Shown here in pieces: positions 36,228-45,683 of a stretch of 64,000 bases of DNA. Origin of the DNA: Defluviicoccus sp. (lineage in GTDB: Bacteria > Pseudomonadota > Alphaproteobacteria > Rhodospirillales > Defluviicoccaceae); NCBI GenBank assembly GCA_029624735.1, contig JARSSM010000020.1:1-64000 (forward strand). Reading direction: 5' to 3'. Position 1 is the first letter of the stretch; every line of letters starts with the position of its first letter. Below the pieces are notes generated by a model. That model was not told the DNA's origin and did not search any database. It worked only from the letters and a program-made list of their open reading frames with translations. Both the position numbers and the translations under genes were made by a program.

Positions 36228-37220
36228 ATGCTGCCAAAGACGATGATCTTCATCCGCACCGAGCGCTACGGCCCGCCGGAGGTTTTGCTGCCGGCCGAGA
36301 TGGATGTTCCGGCGCCGGGCAAGGGGGAGGTGCTGATCAAGGTCGCCGCCGCCGGCGTCAACCGGCCGGACGTGATCCAGCGGACCGGCCACTACCCGCC
36401 GCCGCCTGGTGCTTCCGATGTGCTGGGCCTCGAGGTCGCGGGCGTCGTTGTTGGCACGGGCGAGGGTGTGACCGAACCCGCGCTCGGCGAGCAGGTGTGC
36501 GCGCTGGTCATAAGCGGCGGCTATGCCGAATACTGCGTGGCGCCGGCCCCCTTGTGCCTGCCGGTGCCGGCACCCTTGTCCCTGATCGAGGCGGCGGGCC
36601 TGCCGGAGACCTGTTTCACCGTCTGGACCAACGTGTTTGAGCGCGGCCGGCTGCAGGCGGGCGAGAGCTTCCTCGTCCACGGCGGCACCAGCGGCATCGG
36701 CACCACCGCCATTCCGCTCGCCAAGGCCTTGGGCGCCCGTGTCTTTGCGACCGCCGGCAGTGCCGAGAAGTGCCAGGTGTGCCGGGACTTGGGTGCCGAG
36801 ATCGCGATCAACCACCGCTCCGAAGACTTCGTCGCCGTGGTCAAGGCGGCAACCGGGCGCCGCGGCGTCGATGTCATCCTCGACATGGTCGGCGGCGACT
36901 ATATCCAGCGTAACATCAGCGCGCTCGCCCCGGACGGCCGGCTGGTGCAGATCGCCTTCCTGAAGGGCAGCAAGGCCGAGCTCGATCTGATGCCGGTGAT
37001 GCTGAAGCGCCTGACCGTCACCGGCTCGACGCTGCGCGCACGCCCCGTCGCCGAAAAGGCGTCGATCGCCGCGGCGCTCAAAGCCAAGGTGTGGCCGCTC
37101 CTGGAGGCGGGACAGCTGAAGCCGGTGATCCACACCACCCTGCCGCTGGCGCAGGCGGCGGAAGCGCACCGGCTGATGGAAAGCAACCGCCACATCGGCA
37201 AGATCATCCTGACCGTTTAA
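36228..37220 (+). CDS. NAD(P)H-quinone oxidoreductase-like MDR protein
   Basis: 330 residues from the ATG at 36228 with a perfect AGGAGG site. Zinc-less medium-chain reductase: the N-terminal GroES-like domain (GVNRPDVIQRTGHYPPPPGASDVLGLEVAGVV) and the Rossmann domain with LVHGGTSGIGTTAIPLAKALGARVFATAGS. It belongs to the quinone oxidoreductase group related to the PIG3/TP53I3 family (GHYPPPPGASD is characteristic). It probably reduces quinones or enones with NADPH. Same strand as the GTPase gene 57 bases upstream, perhaps with its own promoter. Confidence 0.92.
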   Translation: MLPKTMIFIRTERYGPPEVLLPAEMDVPAPGKGEVLIKVAAAGVNRPDVIQRTGHYPPPPGASDVLGLEVAGVVVGTGEGVTEPALGEQVCALVISGGYAEYCVAPAPLCLPVPAPLSLIEAAGLPETCFTVWTNVFERGRLQAGESFLVHGGTSGIGTTAIPLAKALGARVFATAGSAEKCQVCRDLGAEIAINHRSEDFVAVVKAATGRRGVDVILDMVGGDYIQRNISALAPDGRLVQIAFLKGSKAELDLMPVMLKRLTVTGSTLRARPVAEKASIAAALKAKVWPLLEAGQLKPVIHTTLPLAQAAEAHRLMESNRHIGKIILTV

Positions 37221-37223
37221 GGG

Positions 37224-38357
37224 CTAGCGCGGCGGCGCCTCGTCCTCTGCTGCAGCGCTTCTCGGCACCGGGCCGGCATCGAGGTAGAGCGGGCTTTTCA
37301 AGTACTGGGCGATCGCCGAGCGCACCACGACGCCGATCACCGCCGCCGCCGGCACGGCGAGGAGCGCGCCGGTGAAGCCCAACAGCGCGCTGCCGGCAAT
37401 CACCGCGAACATCAGCCAGACCGGATGCAGGCCGACGCGATCGCCGATGATCTTCGGCTGGATGACGTAGCCGTCGAGGATCTGGCCGCTTCCGAACACG
37501 GCGGCCACCAGCGCCGGGCCGTGCCAGCTGCCGAACTGGACGGCGGCGAGCGCGATGCCGATGCTCAGGCCGACAATGTTGCCGACGTAGGGGATGATCG
37601 AGATCAGCCCGGCGATCACGCCCAGCAGCAGGCCGAAGTCGAGCCCGACCAGCACCAGGCCGGTCGCGTACCAGGCGCCGAGGATGAGGATGACCAGGAC
37701 TTGGCCGCGGACGAAGGCCGAGAGGCGCTGGTCGATCTCGCGGAAGATGGCGCGGATGCGCTCCCCACCCCGGCGCGGCAGCAGGTGGTCGATGCGCGCG
37801 ACCAGCCGGTCCCAGTCGCGCAGCAGGTAGAAGGCGACGACGGGGCTGATGAGAACGACGCCGAGCACGCTCAGGATCACGGCGCCGCCGCTGATCACGC
37901 GCGAAAACACCTGCCCCGTCCAGCCCATCAGCTCGCTGGCATGCTGCTGGACGATGGTCTCAAGCCCCTGCACCTGGGTGCGGGCGAGCTTGGCCTTGAG
38001 TTCGTCGACAAGGGGCCGGATCGCCTCGGCGGCCAGCACGGCATAGTCGGGCAGGCGGCCGACGAGAGCGGTGATCTGCGCGCTCAAGATCGGCACCAGG
38101 ATGATGAGCACCGTCACGAAGGCCGTGAGGAAGCTGGCGACGATCAGAAGCGCCGCCAAACCGCGCGGCACACCGGCGCGCTCAAGCCGATCGGCCAGCG
38201 GATCGAGCAGATAGGCGACCGCCATGCCGACCAGGAAGGGAGTCAGCGCACCGCGCAGCAGGTAGCAGAGAAAGCCGAGAACGGCGAGGATCACGAGCCA
38301 GAGGAGGATATGGCGCTCGGTGCTCAAACTCGGCTGCGATTCGGGGGCATCGGTCAT
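37224..38357 (-). CDS. AI-2E-family transporter (permease-like membrane protein)
   Basis: 377 residues, ATG at 38357. About seven membrane helices in the PerM/AI-2E layout: LLWLVILAVLGFLCYLLRG, TPFLVGMAVAYLLDPLADRLERAGVPRGLAALLIV, ISPVVAFYLLRDWDRL and LGVIAGLISIIPYVGNIVGL-type motifs. The family contains exporters with varied substrates (autoinducer-2, cations), so the substrate here is unknown. Convergent with the quinone oxidoreductase gene, with three bases between stops. The BT1-like transporter gene lies just upstream on the same strand. Confidence 0.9.
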   Translation of the reverse strand: MTDAPESQPSLSTERHILLWLVILAVLGFLCYLLRGALTPFLVGMAVAYLLDPLADRLERAGVPRGLAALLIVASFLTAFVTVLIILVPILSAQITALVGRLPDYAVLAAEAIRPLVDELKAKLARTQVQGLETIVQQHASELMGWTGQVFSRVISGGAVILSVLGVVLISPVVAFYLLRDWDRLVARIDHLLPRRGGERIRAIFREIDQRLSAFVRGQVLVILILGAWYATGLVLVGLDFGLLLGVIAGLISIIPYVGNIVGLSIGIALAAVQFGSWHGPALVAAVFGSGQILDGYVIQPKIIGDRVGLHPVWLMFAVIAGSALLGFTGALLAVPAAAVIGVVVRSAIAQYLKSPLYLDAGPVPRSAAAEDEAPPR

Positions 38358-38396
38358 GGTGGCCTCAACCAACGAAAGTGCGTGCCGTTCGCCTCT

Positions 38397-40025
38397 TCAG
38401 GCGCTGCGCATTCGCAAGCCGCGGATAAGCATGATCGAGGCCAGCGGCAAGAGGAAACCAATCGCCGCCGCGGTCAGCAGCAACGCCCCCAGCGCACTGT
38501 AATCGGCCGGCACGCTCACCGCCCCGCTCACCGGGTCCTTGACCTCACGGCTGACGACAAAGACCTGGTTCAGGTATTTCGTGCCCAGTTGCGCCAGGCC
38601 GAGCGCCAAGTTGACGAACGATGCCATGACGGCGAAGAAGGTCGCTTTCAGCGAGACCGGCGCCGAGTTGGCGATCCAGGCCAGCATCGGGATCATTGCC
38701 ACCTGACCCAGGGGCGATTCGAGCGCGGTATCGACGAGTGCGATGAAGCGGGCATCGACAATTCCGCCGGTTATGGCCGCGGTCCAGTGATGCAGGCCAT
38801 AGTACATGCCGATGATGGGCAGGGCCAGCAGCGTGCCGGCGATGGTCAGGAGCGTAATGACGAAGGTGATCGAGCGTTCCGCCATCAGGCGCCGGAACAA
38901 GACCATCCCGATCAGCGCCAGCCCGCCGCCGATCAAGGCCAGCACCGAGAGGAACCGCTGATCGAAGCCCAAGACGTCGATCATCCACCAGGTCACCCCC
39001 GGGCCGGGGGTCGGCACGGCGCGAAAGGCGAAGATGACAATCGCCGTGCCGAGCAGGATCTGCCGCGCCGCCGGTTCCATCTCCCGCATCAGCCGCTGCA
39101 TCAGGAAGGCGACGATCGCCATCGAGCCGGCGAAGATGATCTCCTGGCCGAACGGCAAGTCCGCCAGCCCGACGGCGAGTGTGAAGGCGACGAACACGAG
39201 GCTGCCGCCCAGGATCCAGGGGTTCGCGCGCGGTCGTTCGTGGCTGCCGCTTAAGGCCTGCTCGATCGCGGCCTCCGCGAGCCCTGCCGCTCGCAGCCGG
39301 CGCACGCTTTGCCGGCGCATCACGCCAGCGAGCACCACGCCCAGGACCGAGATCAGTGGGATCACCAGCGAGACCCGGTACACGTCCTGATAGACGGCAG
39401 CCTTGCCCTCGGGCGAAAGTCCCCCAACGTCGCGGAACAGGTAGAGATTGATCAGCGCGACGATGATGGTGCCGCCGACGATGGCGACGCGGCCCAGCGT
39501 CTGCATCGTCGTGTTCATCGATTTGCGCTCGGCCTGGCCGATCGGCCGGCCCGCGTCATCGACCCGCGGCACCGCCTCCACCGTCATTGCGTCGGCAACG
39601 ACGTCCTGCAGCACGTAACCGATCGGCGCCAGCAGCGCCTGCAGGACGTACCAGGCGCCGACCGGCATCACCGCTTCCATCGCCGCGCGGTCGCCGATCA
39701 GCGCTTGCATGATGAGGAGGCTCAAGGCGATCAGGCCGGCGCCCAGGTAGACGAGCCCCGCCTTGTGGCGCCAGATCAGGTCGACCACGTGGCCGAGTGG
39801 CATCTTGATCGCCCACGGCATGTTTGCCCAGAAGGCGAGCCCGGCCAGGAACTCGGCCGACAGATCGAGGTACTCCTTGACGAAGAAGGTGCCGACGATG
39901 CTGGTCAGGCCGGAGATGCCGGCGGCCAGGTACACCATCAGCGGCGGCAGGTACGACAGCCGCAGCTGCCGGCCAACGCCGAGGAAGTTGGCCGCAAAGC
40001 GAAGGGGGGCGGCAGCCAGCGTCAT
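38397..40025 (-). CDS. MFS transporter, BT1/folate-biopterin-like
   Basis: 542 residues with about twelve membrane helices. Features of the BT1-type branch of the major facilitator superfamily: VGTFFVKEYLDLSAEFLAGLAFWANMPWAIKMPLGHVVDLIW, VVADAMTVEAVPRVDD and a long central loop. The ATG at 40025 overlaps the stop of the upstream radical SAM gene (ATGA on the minus strand), so the two are translationally coupled. It may export or import the product or substrate of that enzyme (inference). The exact ligand is not readable. Confidence 0.8.
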   Translation of the reverse strand: MTLAAAPLRFAANFLGVGRQLRLSYLPPLMVYLAAGISGLTSIVGTFFVKEYLDLSAEFLAGLAFWANMPWAIKMPLGHVVDLIWRHKAGLVYLGAGLIALSLLIMQALIGDRAAMEAVMPVGAWYVLQALLAPIGYVLQDVVADAMTVEAVPRVDDAGRPIGQAERKSMNTTMQTLGRVAIVGGTIIVALINLYLFRDVGGLSPEGKAAVYQDVYRVSLVIPLISVLGVVLAGVMRRQSVRRLRAAGLAEAAIEQALSGSHERPRANPWILGGSLVFVAFTLAVGLADLPFGQEIIFAGSMAIVAFLMQRLMREMEPAARQILLGTAIVIFAFRAVPTPGPGVTWWMIDVLGFDQRFLSVLALIGGGLALIGMVLFRRLMAERSITFVITLLTIAGTLLALPIIGMYYGLHHWTAAITGGIVDARFIALVDTALESPLGQVAMIPMLAWIANSAPVSLKATFFAVMASFVNLALGLAQLGTKYLNQVFVVSREVKDPVSGAVSVPADYSALGALLLTAAAIGFLLPLASIMLIRGLRMRSA

Positions 40026-41644
40026 GATTGCGACGTGGCCGCTTCGCTGAACACGACCGGAGCCTCTTCGTCCGTCTCGTCGCGCGCGTGCGCCTGGTAG
40101 AACGAAGCCTTCTGCTCGCCGCGCACCGCCTCCCGCGTGAACGTGATCAGGTGGTGCGCGACCAGACCCATGTTGAAGGCGGATTCGATCTGGCCCTGCC
40201 GCAAGGCGTGCCAGACGGCGCGCCAGAAGACGCGGCGGTAATCGGCCAGCACTCCGACCCGCACCGCGAGATTGAGCGCAAGCGTGAGGCCGCGGCGGAG
40301 GTTTTGCAGCGTGAGGTGGCCGCGCGCTGGCACCTTGATGCGGTTGGGATAGGTGGCGTTGATCTGGTGGATGAAGCGGCCAAACAGCCGCTCCGGCTCA
40401 TAGGTTTCGGCGATGCAGTGCTTCCAGGTCGCCACGACCTCGGCGTAGGGGCGGGTGAAGCGGACGTTCGATTCCAGCGCCGGATCGAGGTCGATCCGAT
40501 TCTCGCGTTCAAGCCGGGTCCACAGCGGCGTGCCGGGCAGCGCCTGCAACAGATTGATGGTCAGCATCGGAATCCGCGAATGCTCGACAAATTCGAGCAG
40601 CCGCTGGCCGGAGTCGGCCGTTTCCCCGTCGAGACCCTGGATGATGCCGGAGACCACCTCGATGCCATAGCTGTTGAGCGTCTCGACCGCATCCAAGATC
40701 GGCACGCGGACGTTCTGCTTCTTGCCCATGCGGTCGAGCATCTCGATTTCCGGCGTTTCGATTCCCGCGAAGACCGTAATGAAATGCGCGTCTCGCATCA
40801 TGGCCAGGAGCTCGGGCTCCTTGGCGAGGTTGAGCGTCGCCTCACAGGCAAAGCGCAAGGGATAGCCGTTGCGCTTTTGCCAGGTGATCAGGTGCGGCAG
40901 AAGTTCCCGCGTCGCCTTGCGGTTGGCGATGAAGTTGTCGTCGACGAAGTAGACCGCGGGCGGCCGTGCCTGTGCCAGCATGGCGTCCAGCTCGGCCATG
41001 ACCTGTTCAGGCGTCTTCATCCGCGGTACCCGGCCGTACAAGCCAGGAATATCACAGAATTCGCACGTAAACGGGCAGCCGCTGGAGAACTGGACGCTGC
41101 CAATGAAGTAGCGGTCAAGCGGGATCAGGTGGTAGGCGGGCTGGGGAAAGGCGGTCAGCGGCAGCCGGGTCTCAGTGGTCAGCCGCACCTGGCCCGCGGG
41201 CGGCGCAATCGAGGCATCGAGGCGTTCGATCAGGCGGTCGGTGGCGCAGCCGATCTCGCCAAGGTGCAGGTAGTCGAACTCCGGATAGCTCTCCGGCATC
41301 GCCGAGACGGACGGTCCGCCCAGGACCGTGACCTTGCCGGCGGCCCGTGCCCTGGCGCCGATCGCGCGAATCTGCGCCGCCTGGATGTGCATGCCGGTTA
41401 CCAGCACCGCATCGGCCCAGGCGAAATCCGCTGCCCGCGCGGGGCCTAAGTTCTCGTCGATGAAGCGCACCTGCCAGCGTTCCGGCAGGTAGGCCGCAAT
41501 CACCAGCAGCCCTTGCGGCGGCATGAACGCGCTGACGCGGTCCATCAGCGGATAGGCATGGGAAAAGGTGCCGAATGACGGGCTGTAGGCCGGAAAGACG
41601 CACAAGATGCGTCGCTCGTGGCGGACGGCGGCAGGGTAGCGCAT
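40022..41644 (-). CDS. B12-binding radical SAM protein with DUF4070 tail (HpnP-like candidate)
   Basis: 540 residues from the ATG at 41644 with a GGGAGG site. Domain order: an N-terminal cobalamin-binding domain (about residues 8-150, VTVLGGPSVSAMPESYPEFDYLHLGE), a radical SAM core with the 4Fe-4S cysteines C190, C194 and C197 in SGCPFTCEFCDIPGLYGR, and a C-terminal DUF4070 helical part (about 400-500). This architecture includes hopanoid C-2 methylase HpnP and other B12-dependent methylases. The CEFCDIPxLYGRxPRxKTPEQ segment fits that group, but the substrate cannot be fixed without comparison. Coupled to the downstream transporter. Confidence 0.86.
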   Translation of the reverse strand: MRYPAAVRHERRILCVFPAYSPSFGTFSHAYPLMDRVSAFMPPQGLLVIAAYLPERWQVRFIDENLGPARAADFAWADAVLVTGMHIQAAQIRAIGARARAAGKVTVLGGPSVSAMPESYPEFDYLHLGEIGCATDRLIERLDASIAPPAGQVRLTTETRLPLTAFPQPAYHLIPLDRYFIGSVQFSSGCPFTCEFCDIPGLYGRVPRMKTPEQVMAELDAMLAQARPPAVYFVDDNFIANRKATRELLPHLITWQKRNGYPLRFACEATLNLAKEPELLAMMRDAHFITVFAGIETPEIEMLDRMGKKQNVRVPILDAVETLNSYGIEVVSGIIQGLDGETADSGQRLLEFVEHSRIPMLTINLLQALPGTPLWTRLERENRIDLDPALESNVRFTRPYAEVVATWKHCIAETYEPERLFGRFIHQINATYPNRIKVPARGHLTLQNLRRGLTLALNLAVRVGVLADYRRVFWRAVWHALRQGQIESAFNMGLVAHHLITFTREAVRGEQKASFYQAHARDETDEEAPVVFSEAATSQS

Positions 41645-41870
41645 GTGGTTTGCCTCCCTTCTCCCGCGCCTTGTGACCCGCAGTGGCGGGCGCGGTTGCG
41701 CATGACGGTACAGGTTCACGCGAGCGCTACGATCGCCGAGCGCGCGCGCACAGTCCATGACCTTGTTTTCCCTTGAGAGTGGAAAGTGTGCGCAGAGGCA
41801 GTAGGCTTACCAAGGCTGGCCGCCGTCGCGACGGCTCAGCGAGCGGCGCAAACCCGCGATCGACGTCGCA

Positions 41871-41996
41871 TTAAGAGAACGCGCACGCCAGAAGCACAAC
41901 AATAAAGAGCATGACGAACGCGATATCAAGCCCGAGCGGCGTCGCCAAGACTGAGAGGATTTGTGAGAGGATTGATCGCCAGCTGTCGTTCGCCAT
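41871..41996 (-). CDS. Possible 41-residue single-helix membrane protein
   Basis: Small frame starting ATG with a GAGGA-type site about nine bases upstream. The protein MANDSWRSILSQILSVLATP continues into one membrane helix (LDIAFVMLFIVVLLACAF) and stops. It lies alone in the 525-base gap between the radical SAM gene and dprA. The 150 bases upstream (42020-42169) are A+T-rich and could hold its promoter. No family is recognised. A longer frame in another register over the same stretch has less sensible composition. Confidence 0.38.
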   Translation of the reverse strand: MANDSWRSILSQILSVLATPLGLDIAFVMLFIVVLLACAFS

Positions 41997-42169
41997 CCCC
42001 ACCGTCCTCTGATGTTCCTCATGGCGTCTTGCATTTTAGGAGGGCTGCCAATCGATGGTAGAAAAAAAACACCGCAAATTGCAAAAATAGCTATTCCGAA
42101 CGTGACGCGGTTCACACAGTTTGCCCCGAAGCGGATTATTATTGGCTTCTTAAGCGTTCATCGCTTGTT

Positions 42170-43336
42170 TCAGGAGCCGACCGCGGGCGCTAGCAGGGCG
42201 ACCCGGTTTCCCGGATGGCGGTCGATCCGGCCCTTGAGTTCCCACTCCATCAGCGCGGTGTGCACGGCGGCGGCCGGCAGCCCGCAGCGGCGCACCAGCT
42301 CATCGACGGGCATCGGCACCGGCGATAGCAGGGCCAGGATCCGGGCATGCGCGGCCTCGACCGCCACGGCCGATTCGCTCGCGTCAGAAGGCGCATCGGC
42401 ATTCGGCACAGGCGCCGCCGCCACGGCGGTTATGCGGGCTGCGGCCGGCCGCACCCCGGTGCCGGCCGGTGCGAGAACGCTCAAGACGTCGTCCACCGAT
42501 TCCGTGAGCACGGCGCCCTGGCGGATCAGGTCGTTGCAGCCGCGGGCGCGCGGGTCCAGGGGCGAGCCCGGTACCGCGAACACCTCGCGGCCCTGGTCAA
42601 GCGCACAGCGAGCGGTGATCAGCGATCCGGAATGCAGGTTGGCCTCGATCACCACGACGCCCAGGCTCAAACCCGATATGAGCCGGTTGCGGCGCGGGAA
42701 ATGGCGCGCCTGCGGCGGCATGCCGGCCGGCATCTCGGCAACGATCGCCCCGCCGGCGCCGATGGCATGGTAGAGGTCCGTATTGCCGGGCGGATAAATG
42801 ACGTCAGCGCCGCCGGCGAGCACGGCGACGGTGCCGGTCGCCAGTGCGCCCTGGTGCGCGGCGGCGTCAATCCCGCGCGCGAGTCCGGAGACAACGACAA
42901 AGCCGGCCGCGCCCAAGTCGCGGGCCAGCTGCTCGGCAAAGCGCAAACCGTTCAGGGACGCGTTGCGGCTGCCGACGATCGCAACCGCGGCGCGGTCCAG
43001 GAGTGCGGCATCGCCGATCAGGCCTAGCGCCGGCGGCGCATCCTCGAGCGCGCGCAACAGCCGGGGGTAGTCCGCATCGGTGCTGAACAGCAGCCGGCCG
43101 CCGGCACGGGCCAGCCGCGCGATCTCGTCCGCAGCCTCAGTGGCCGAGGGAATGCGCACGTGGCCGCGGCCGCCCTGGCGCGCCAACTGCGGCAATGCGG
43201 CCAAAGCGGCGGCGGCCGTCCCATAGCGCTTGAGGAGGCGGTTGAAGGTCACCGGCCCCACGTGCTCTGTGCGGATCAGTCGCAGCCAGTCGATCCGCTC
43301 GGCCTCGGTCAGGGGCTGGTACGGGCGCGATGACAT
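42170..43336 (-). CDS. dprA: DNA-processing protein DprA
   Basis: 388 residues from the ATG at 43336; an in-frame TTG seven codons upstream is less likely. It loads RecA on incoming single-stranded DNA in transformation. N-terminal SAM-like region (LRLIRTEHVGPVTFNRLLKRYG), then the Rossmann domain with VAIVGSRNASLNGLRFAEQLARDLGAAGFVVVSGLARGIDAAAHQGAL, GGADVIYPPGN, FPRRNRLISGLS and EVFAVPGSPLDPRARGCNDLIRQGA, and a C-terminal winged-helix DML1-like domain (about 325-385). Divergent from the metallopeptidase gene. No other competence genes are nearby. Confidence 0.96.
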   Translation of the reverse strand: MSSRPYQPLTEAERIDWLRLIRTEHVGPVTFNRLLKRYGTAAAALAALPQLARQGGRGHVRIPSATEAADEIARLARAGGRLLFSTDADYPRLLRALEDAPPALGLIGDAALLDRAAVAIVGSRNASLNGLRFAEQLARDLGAAGFVVVSGLARGIDAAAHQGALATGTVAVLAGGADVIYPPGNTDLYHAIGAGGAIVAEMPAGMPPQARHFPRRNRLISGLSLGVVVIEANLHSGSLITARCALDQGREVFAVPGSPLDPRARGCNDLIRQGAVLTESVDDVLSVLAPAGTGVRPAAARITAVAAAPVPNADAPSDASESAVAVEAAHARILALLSPVPMPVDELVRRCGLPAAAVHTALMEWELKGRIDRHPGNRVALLAPAVGS

Positions 43337-43542
43337 TCCCAAATTCCTGTTCGGCAAACCTTGCGCGCGCGGCCGCTGCCGGGGCTACCCCCGTTCGCGG
43401 GCAGCCATCGCAGGCAGGCGGCGGGTAACGCTTGTGGTATGCTCCCGCACCGGATATGCGGGCGGCGTTCGGGCCGCGAACGGAACCGGCGCTGGTGGGT
43501 GGCGCGTTGACCGGCGAAAAGTATCACGGGGAGAGAAATGCG

Positions 43543-44445
43543 ATGCAGTGGCAAGGGCGACGGGAGAGTGCCAACGTCGAGGACCGGCGTGGCTCGGGCA
43601 TGGGCGGCCGGCTGCCGATCGGCGGCCGTGGCGGCATCATGGGCGGCGGCATCGGCGCCATCATTCTGGTGGTCCTGGCGCTGATCTTCGGCTTCGATCC
43701 GTCTTTCCTCCTCCAGATGGGCGGCGGGCCGACCTCCTACGAGCAGCCGCAGACGATACCCGGATCGGGCGCCATGCCGGGCCAGATCGAGACCGGCGGC
43801 AGCGATGATCTGAAGCGCTTCGTCGCCGTCGTTCTGGCCGAAACCGAGGATACCTGGAACCAGATCTTCACGGCGTCAAACAAGCAGTATCAGGAGCCGT
43901 CGCTGGTTCTCTTCAGCGGCGCAGTCGACTCGGCGTGCGGCTACGCCAGCGCCGCCGTCGGTCCCTTCTACTGCCCGGGCGATCAGAAGGTTTACCTCGA
44001 CCTCGCCTTCTTCCGTGAAATGGAGCAGCGCTTCGGCGCCCAGGGCGACTTTGCCAAGGCCTATGTCATCGCCCACGAGGTCGGCCACCACGTCCAGACC
44101 CTGCTCGGGATCTCGCCGCGGGTTGAGGCGATGCAGCGTCAGGTCTCGCAGGTCGAGGCAAACCAGCTGCTGGTTCGGCTCGAACTGCAGGCCGACTGCT
44201 TCGCCGGCGTCTGGGCGCACCGCACGCATGCCCGCACCCAGATCCTCGAACAAGGCGACATCGAGGAAGCGCTCAATGCCGCCAATGCGATCGGTGACGA
44301 CCGCATGCAGCGCCGCGCGCAAGGCTATGTGGTGCCGGACTCGTTCACCCACGGCTCATCGGAACAGCGCGTGCGCTGGTTCCGCCGCGGCCTCGAAGCG
44401 GGCAAGCCCGGCGCCTGCGACACTTTCGCCGCGGCCCAGCTGTAG
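43543..44445 (+). CDS. Neutral zinc metallopeptidase (YpfJ/KPN_02809 family)
   Basis: 300 residues from the ATG at 43543 after GGGGAGAG. The N-terminal tail MQWQGRRESANVEDRRGSG is a family hallmark, followed by one membrane helix (GIGAIILVVLALIFGF). The catalytic domain (about residues 90-300) contains AHEVGHHVQ, a zincin HExxH with H178, E179 and H182, and ELQADCFAGVWAH, with the third ligand region. The predicted site is the periplasmic or membrane-proximal face. Physiological targets of this family are unknown. Confidence 0.93.
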   Translation: MQWQGRRESANVEDRRGSGMGGRLPIGGRGGIMGGGIGAIILVVLALIFGFDPSFLLQMGGGPTSYEQPQTIPGSGAMPGQIETGGSDDLKRFVAVVLAETEDTWNQIFTASNKQYQEPSLVLFSGAVDSACGYASAAVGPFYCPGDQKVYLDLAFFREMEQRFGAQGDFAKAYVIAHEVGHHVQTLLGISPRVEAMQRQVSQVEANQLLVRLELQADCFAGVWAHRTHARTQILEQGDIEEALNAANAIGDDRMQRRAQGYVVPDSFTHGSSEQRVRWFRRGLEAGKPGACDTFAAAQL

Positions 44446-44496
44446 CGCACGAGGGACAAAAGCGCGCTCGGACGGCGCGCCGGCTACCGCCTAGCC

Positions 44497-45678
44497 TTAC
44501 CGGACCGCGAGCACGGCGGACGTGTGCAGCGCGATCATCCGTTCCTCGTCCGTGGGGATGACCCACACCGAGACTTCGCTGTCCGTGCTCGTGATGCAGG
44601 GGCCGCCGCTGGCGTTGGCGGCGTCATCCAGGCGGATGCCGAGCCAGGAAGCGGCGCGGCAGACACGCGCGCGAATGGCGGGCGCGTGCTCGCCGATGCC
44701 GGCGGTGAAGACGAGCGCATCCAGGCCGCCGAGGGCCGCCGTCAGCGCGCCTAAGTGCTTGTTGATGTGGTAGCAGAACAGCGCGATCGCTTGCTCAGCC
44801 GCCGGTTCGGCACTCGCCAGGAGATCGCGCATGTCGTTGGAGATGCCGGAGACGCCCAGCAGGCCGCACTCCTTGTACAAGAGGCGTTCGATCGCCTTCG
44901 CATCCATGCCAAGTGCTTGCATGCAGTACAGCAAGACGCCCGGATCGAGCGCACCCGGCCGGGTGCCCATCGGCAGGCCATCCAAGCCGCTGAAGCCGAG
45001 TGTGCTTTCGATGCTCGCGCCGTCCTTGATCGCACACATGCTGGCACCGCTGCCCAGGTGCGCCACGACGACGCGCGAGGCTGCGGGAGCGTATTGGGGC
45101 AGCGTGCGGGCGATGAACTCGTAGGAAAGGCCATGGAAGCCGTAGCGGCGCACCCCGCGCGCGCGCAAGTGTGCCGGCAGCGCCAGCAGCTGCGCCACAG
45201 GCGGCAGGGTGCGGTGAAAGGCATTGTCAAAGCAGGCGATCTGAGGCAGCGCGGCGTCCAGCCGGCTCAGCGCGCGGATGGCGGCCAGGTTGTGCGGCAG
45301 GTGCAGCGGGAAGAACGGCACCAGTTCCGCAATTTCCTCGATGATGGCAGCGGTCAGCAGGGTCGGCCGGTCGTAGGCAGACCCACCGAACACGACCCGA
45401 TGGCCGGCCGCGATCAGCCGCGCGCCGGACGCTTGCGTCCTGATCCACTCCAGGATGAAGGCGATCGCGTCCTCATGCGACAGCGCGGAGCCGCGCGGCC
45501 AGTCGTGTGTGCCGAACGTCTTGCCATCCGCATCCTTGACGGCGAAGAACGGATCGGAGCCGATGCCATCGAGGACGCCCCTGACGAGGAGACGCGGATC
45601 GGCGGCGCCGTCGGCCGCGTAGCCGGCGAACTTGATGCTGGAGGAGCCGGCATTGATGACGAGGATCGCGTCCGTCAT
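44497..45678 (-). CDS. ackA: Acetate kinase
   Basis: 393 residues. Interconverts acetyl-phosphate + ADP and acetate + ATP. Family motifs: INAGSSSIKF at the N-terminus, AAGHRVVFGG, FHGLSYEFIAR with the active-site His, AHLGSGASMCAI (phosphate loop) and TAGIGEHAPAIRARV. It lies five bases after the stop of the MaoC-Pta fusion gene on the minus strand, so the two enzymes of the acetyl-CoA/acetyl-phosphate/acetate route are co-transcribed. Convergent with the metallopeptidase gene. Confidence 0.96.
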   Translation of the reverse strand: MTDAILVINAGSSSIKFAGYAADGAADPRLLVRGVLDGIGSDPFFAVKDADGKTFGTHDWPRGSALSHEDAIAFILEWIRTQASGARLIAAGHRVVFGGSAYDRPTLLTAAIIEEIAELVPFFPLHLPHNLAAIRALSRLDAALPQIACFDNAFHRTLPPVAQLLALPAHLRARGVRRYGFHGLSYEFIARTLPQYAPAASRVVVAHLGSGASMCAIKDGASIESTLGFSGLDGLPMGTRPGALDPGVLLYCMQALGMDAKAIERLLYKECGLLGVSGISNDMRDLLASAEPAAEQAIALFCYHINKHLGALTAALGGLDALVFTAGIGEHAPAIRARVCRAASWLGIRLDDAANASGGPCITSTDSEVSVWVIPTDEERMIALHTSAVLAVR

Positions 45679-45683
45679 CGCCG

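Noticed and set aside
37425..39254. Plus-strand 609-codon frame rich in Asp/Gln/His
   Set aside because: Opposite strand of two membrane-protein genes; hydrophobic codons read backwards give this composition.
41807..42115. Minus-strand 102-codon frame
   Set aside because: Its second half is Arg/Ser-rich and out of register with the better-supported 41-residue frame; no ribosome site is evident.
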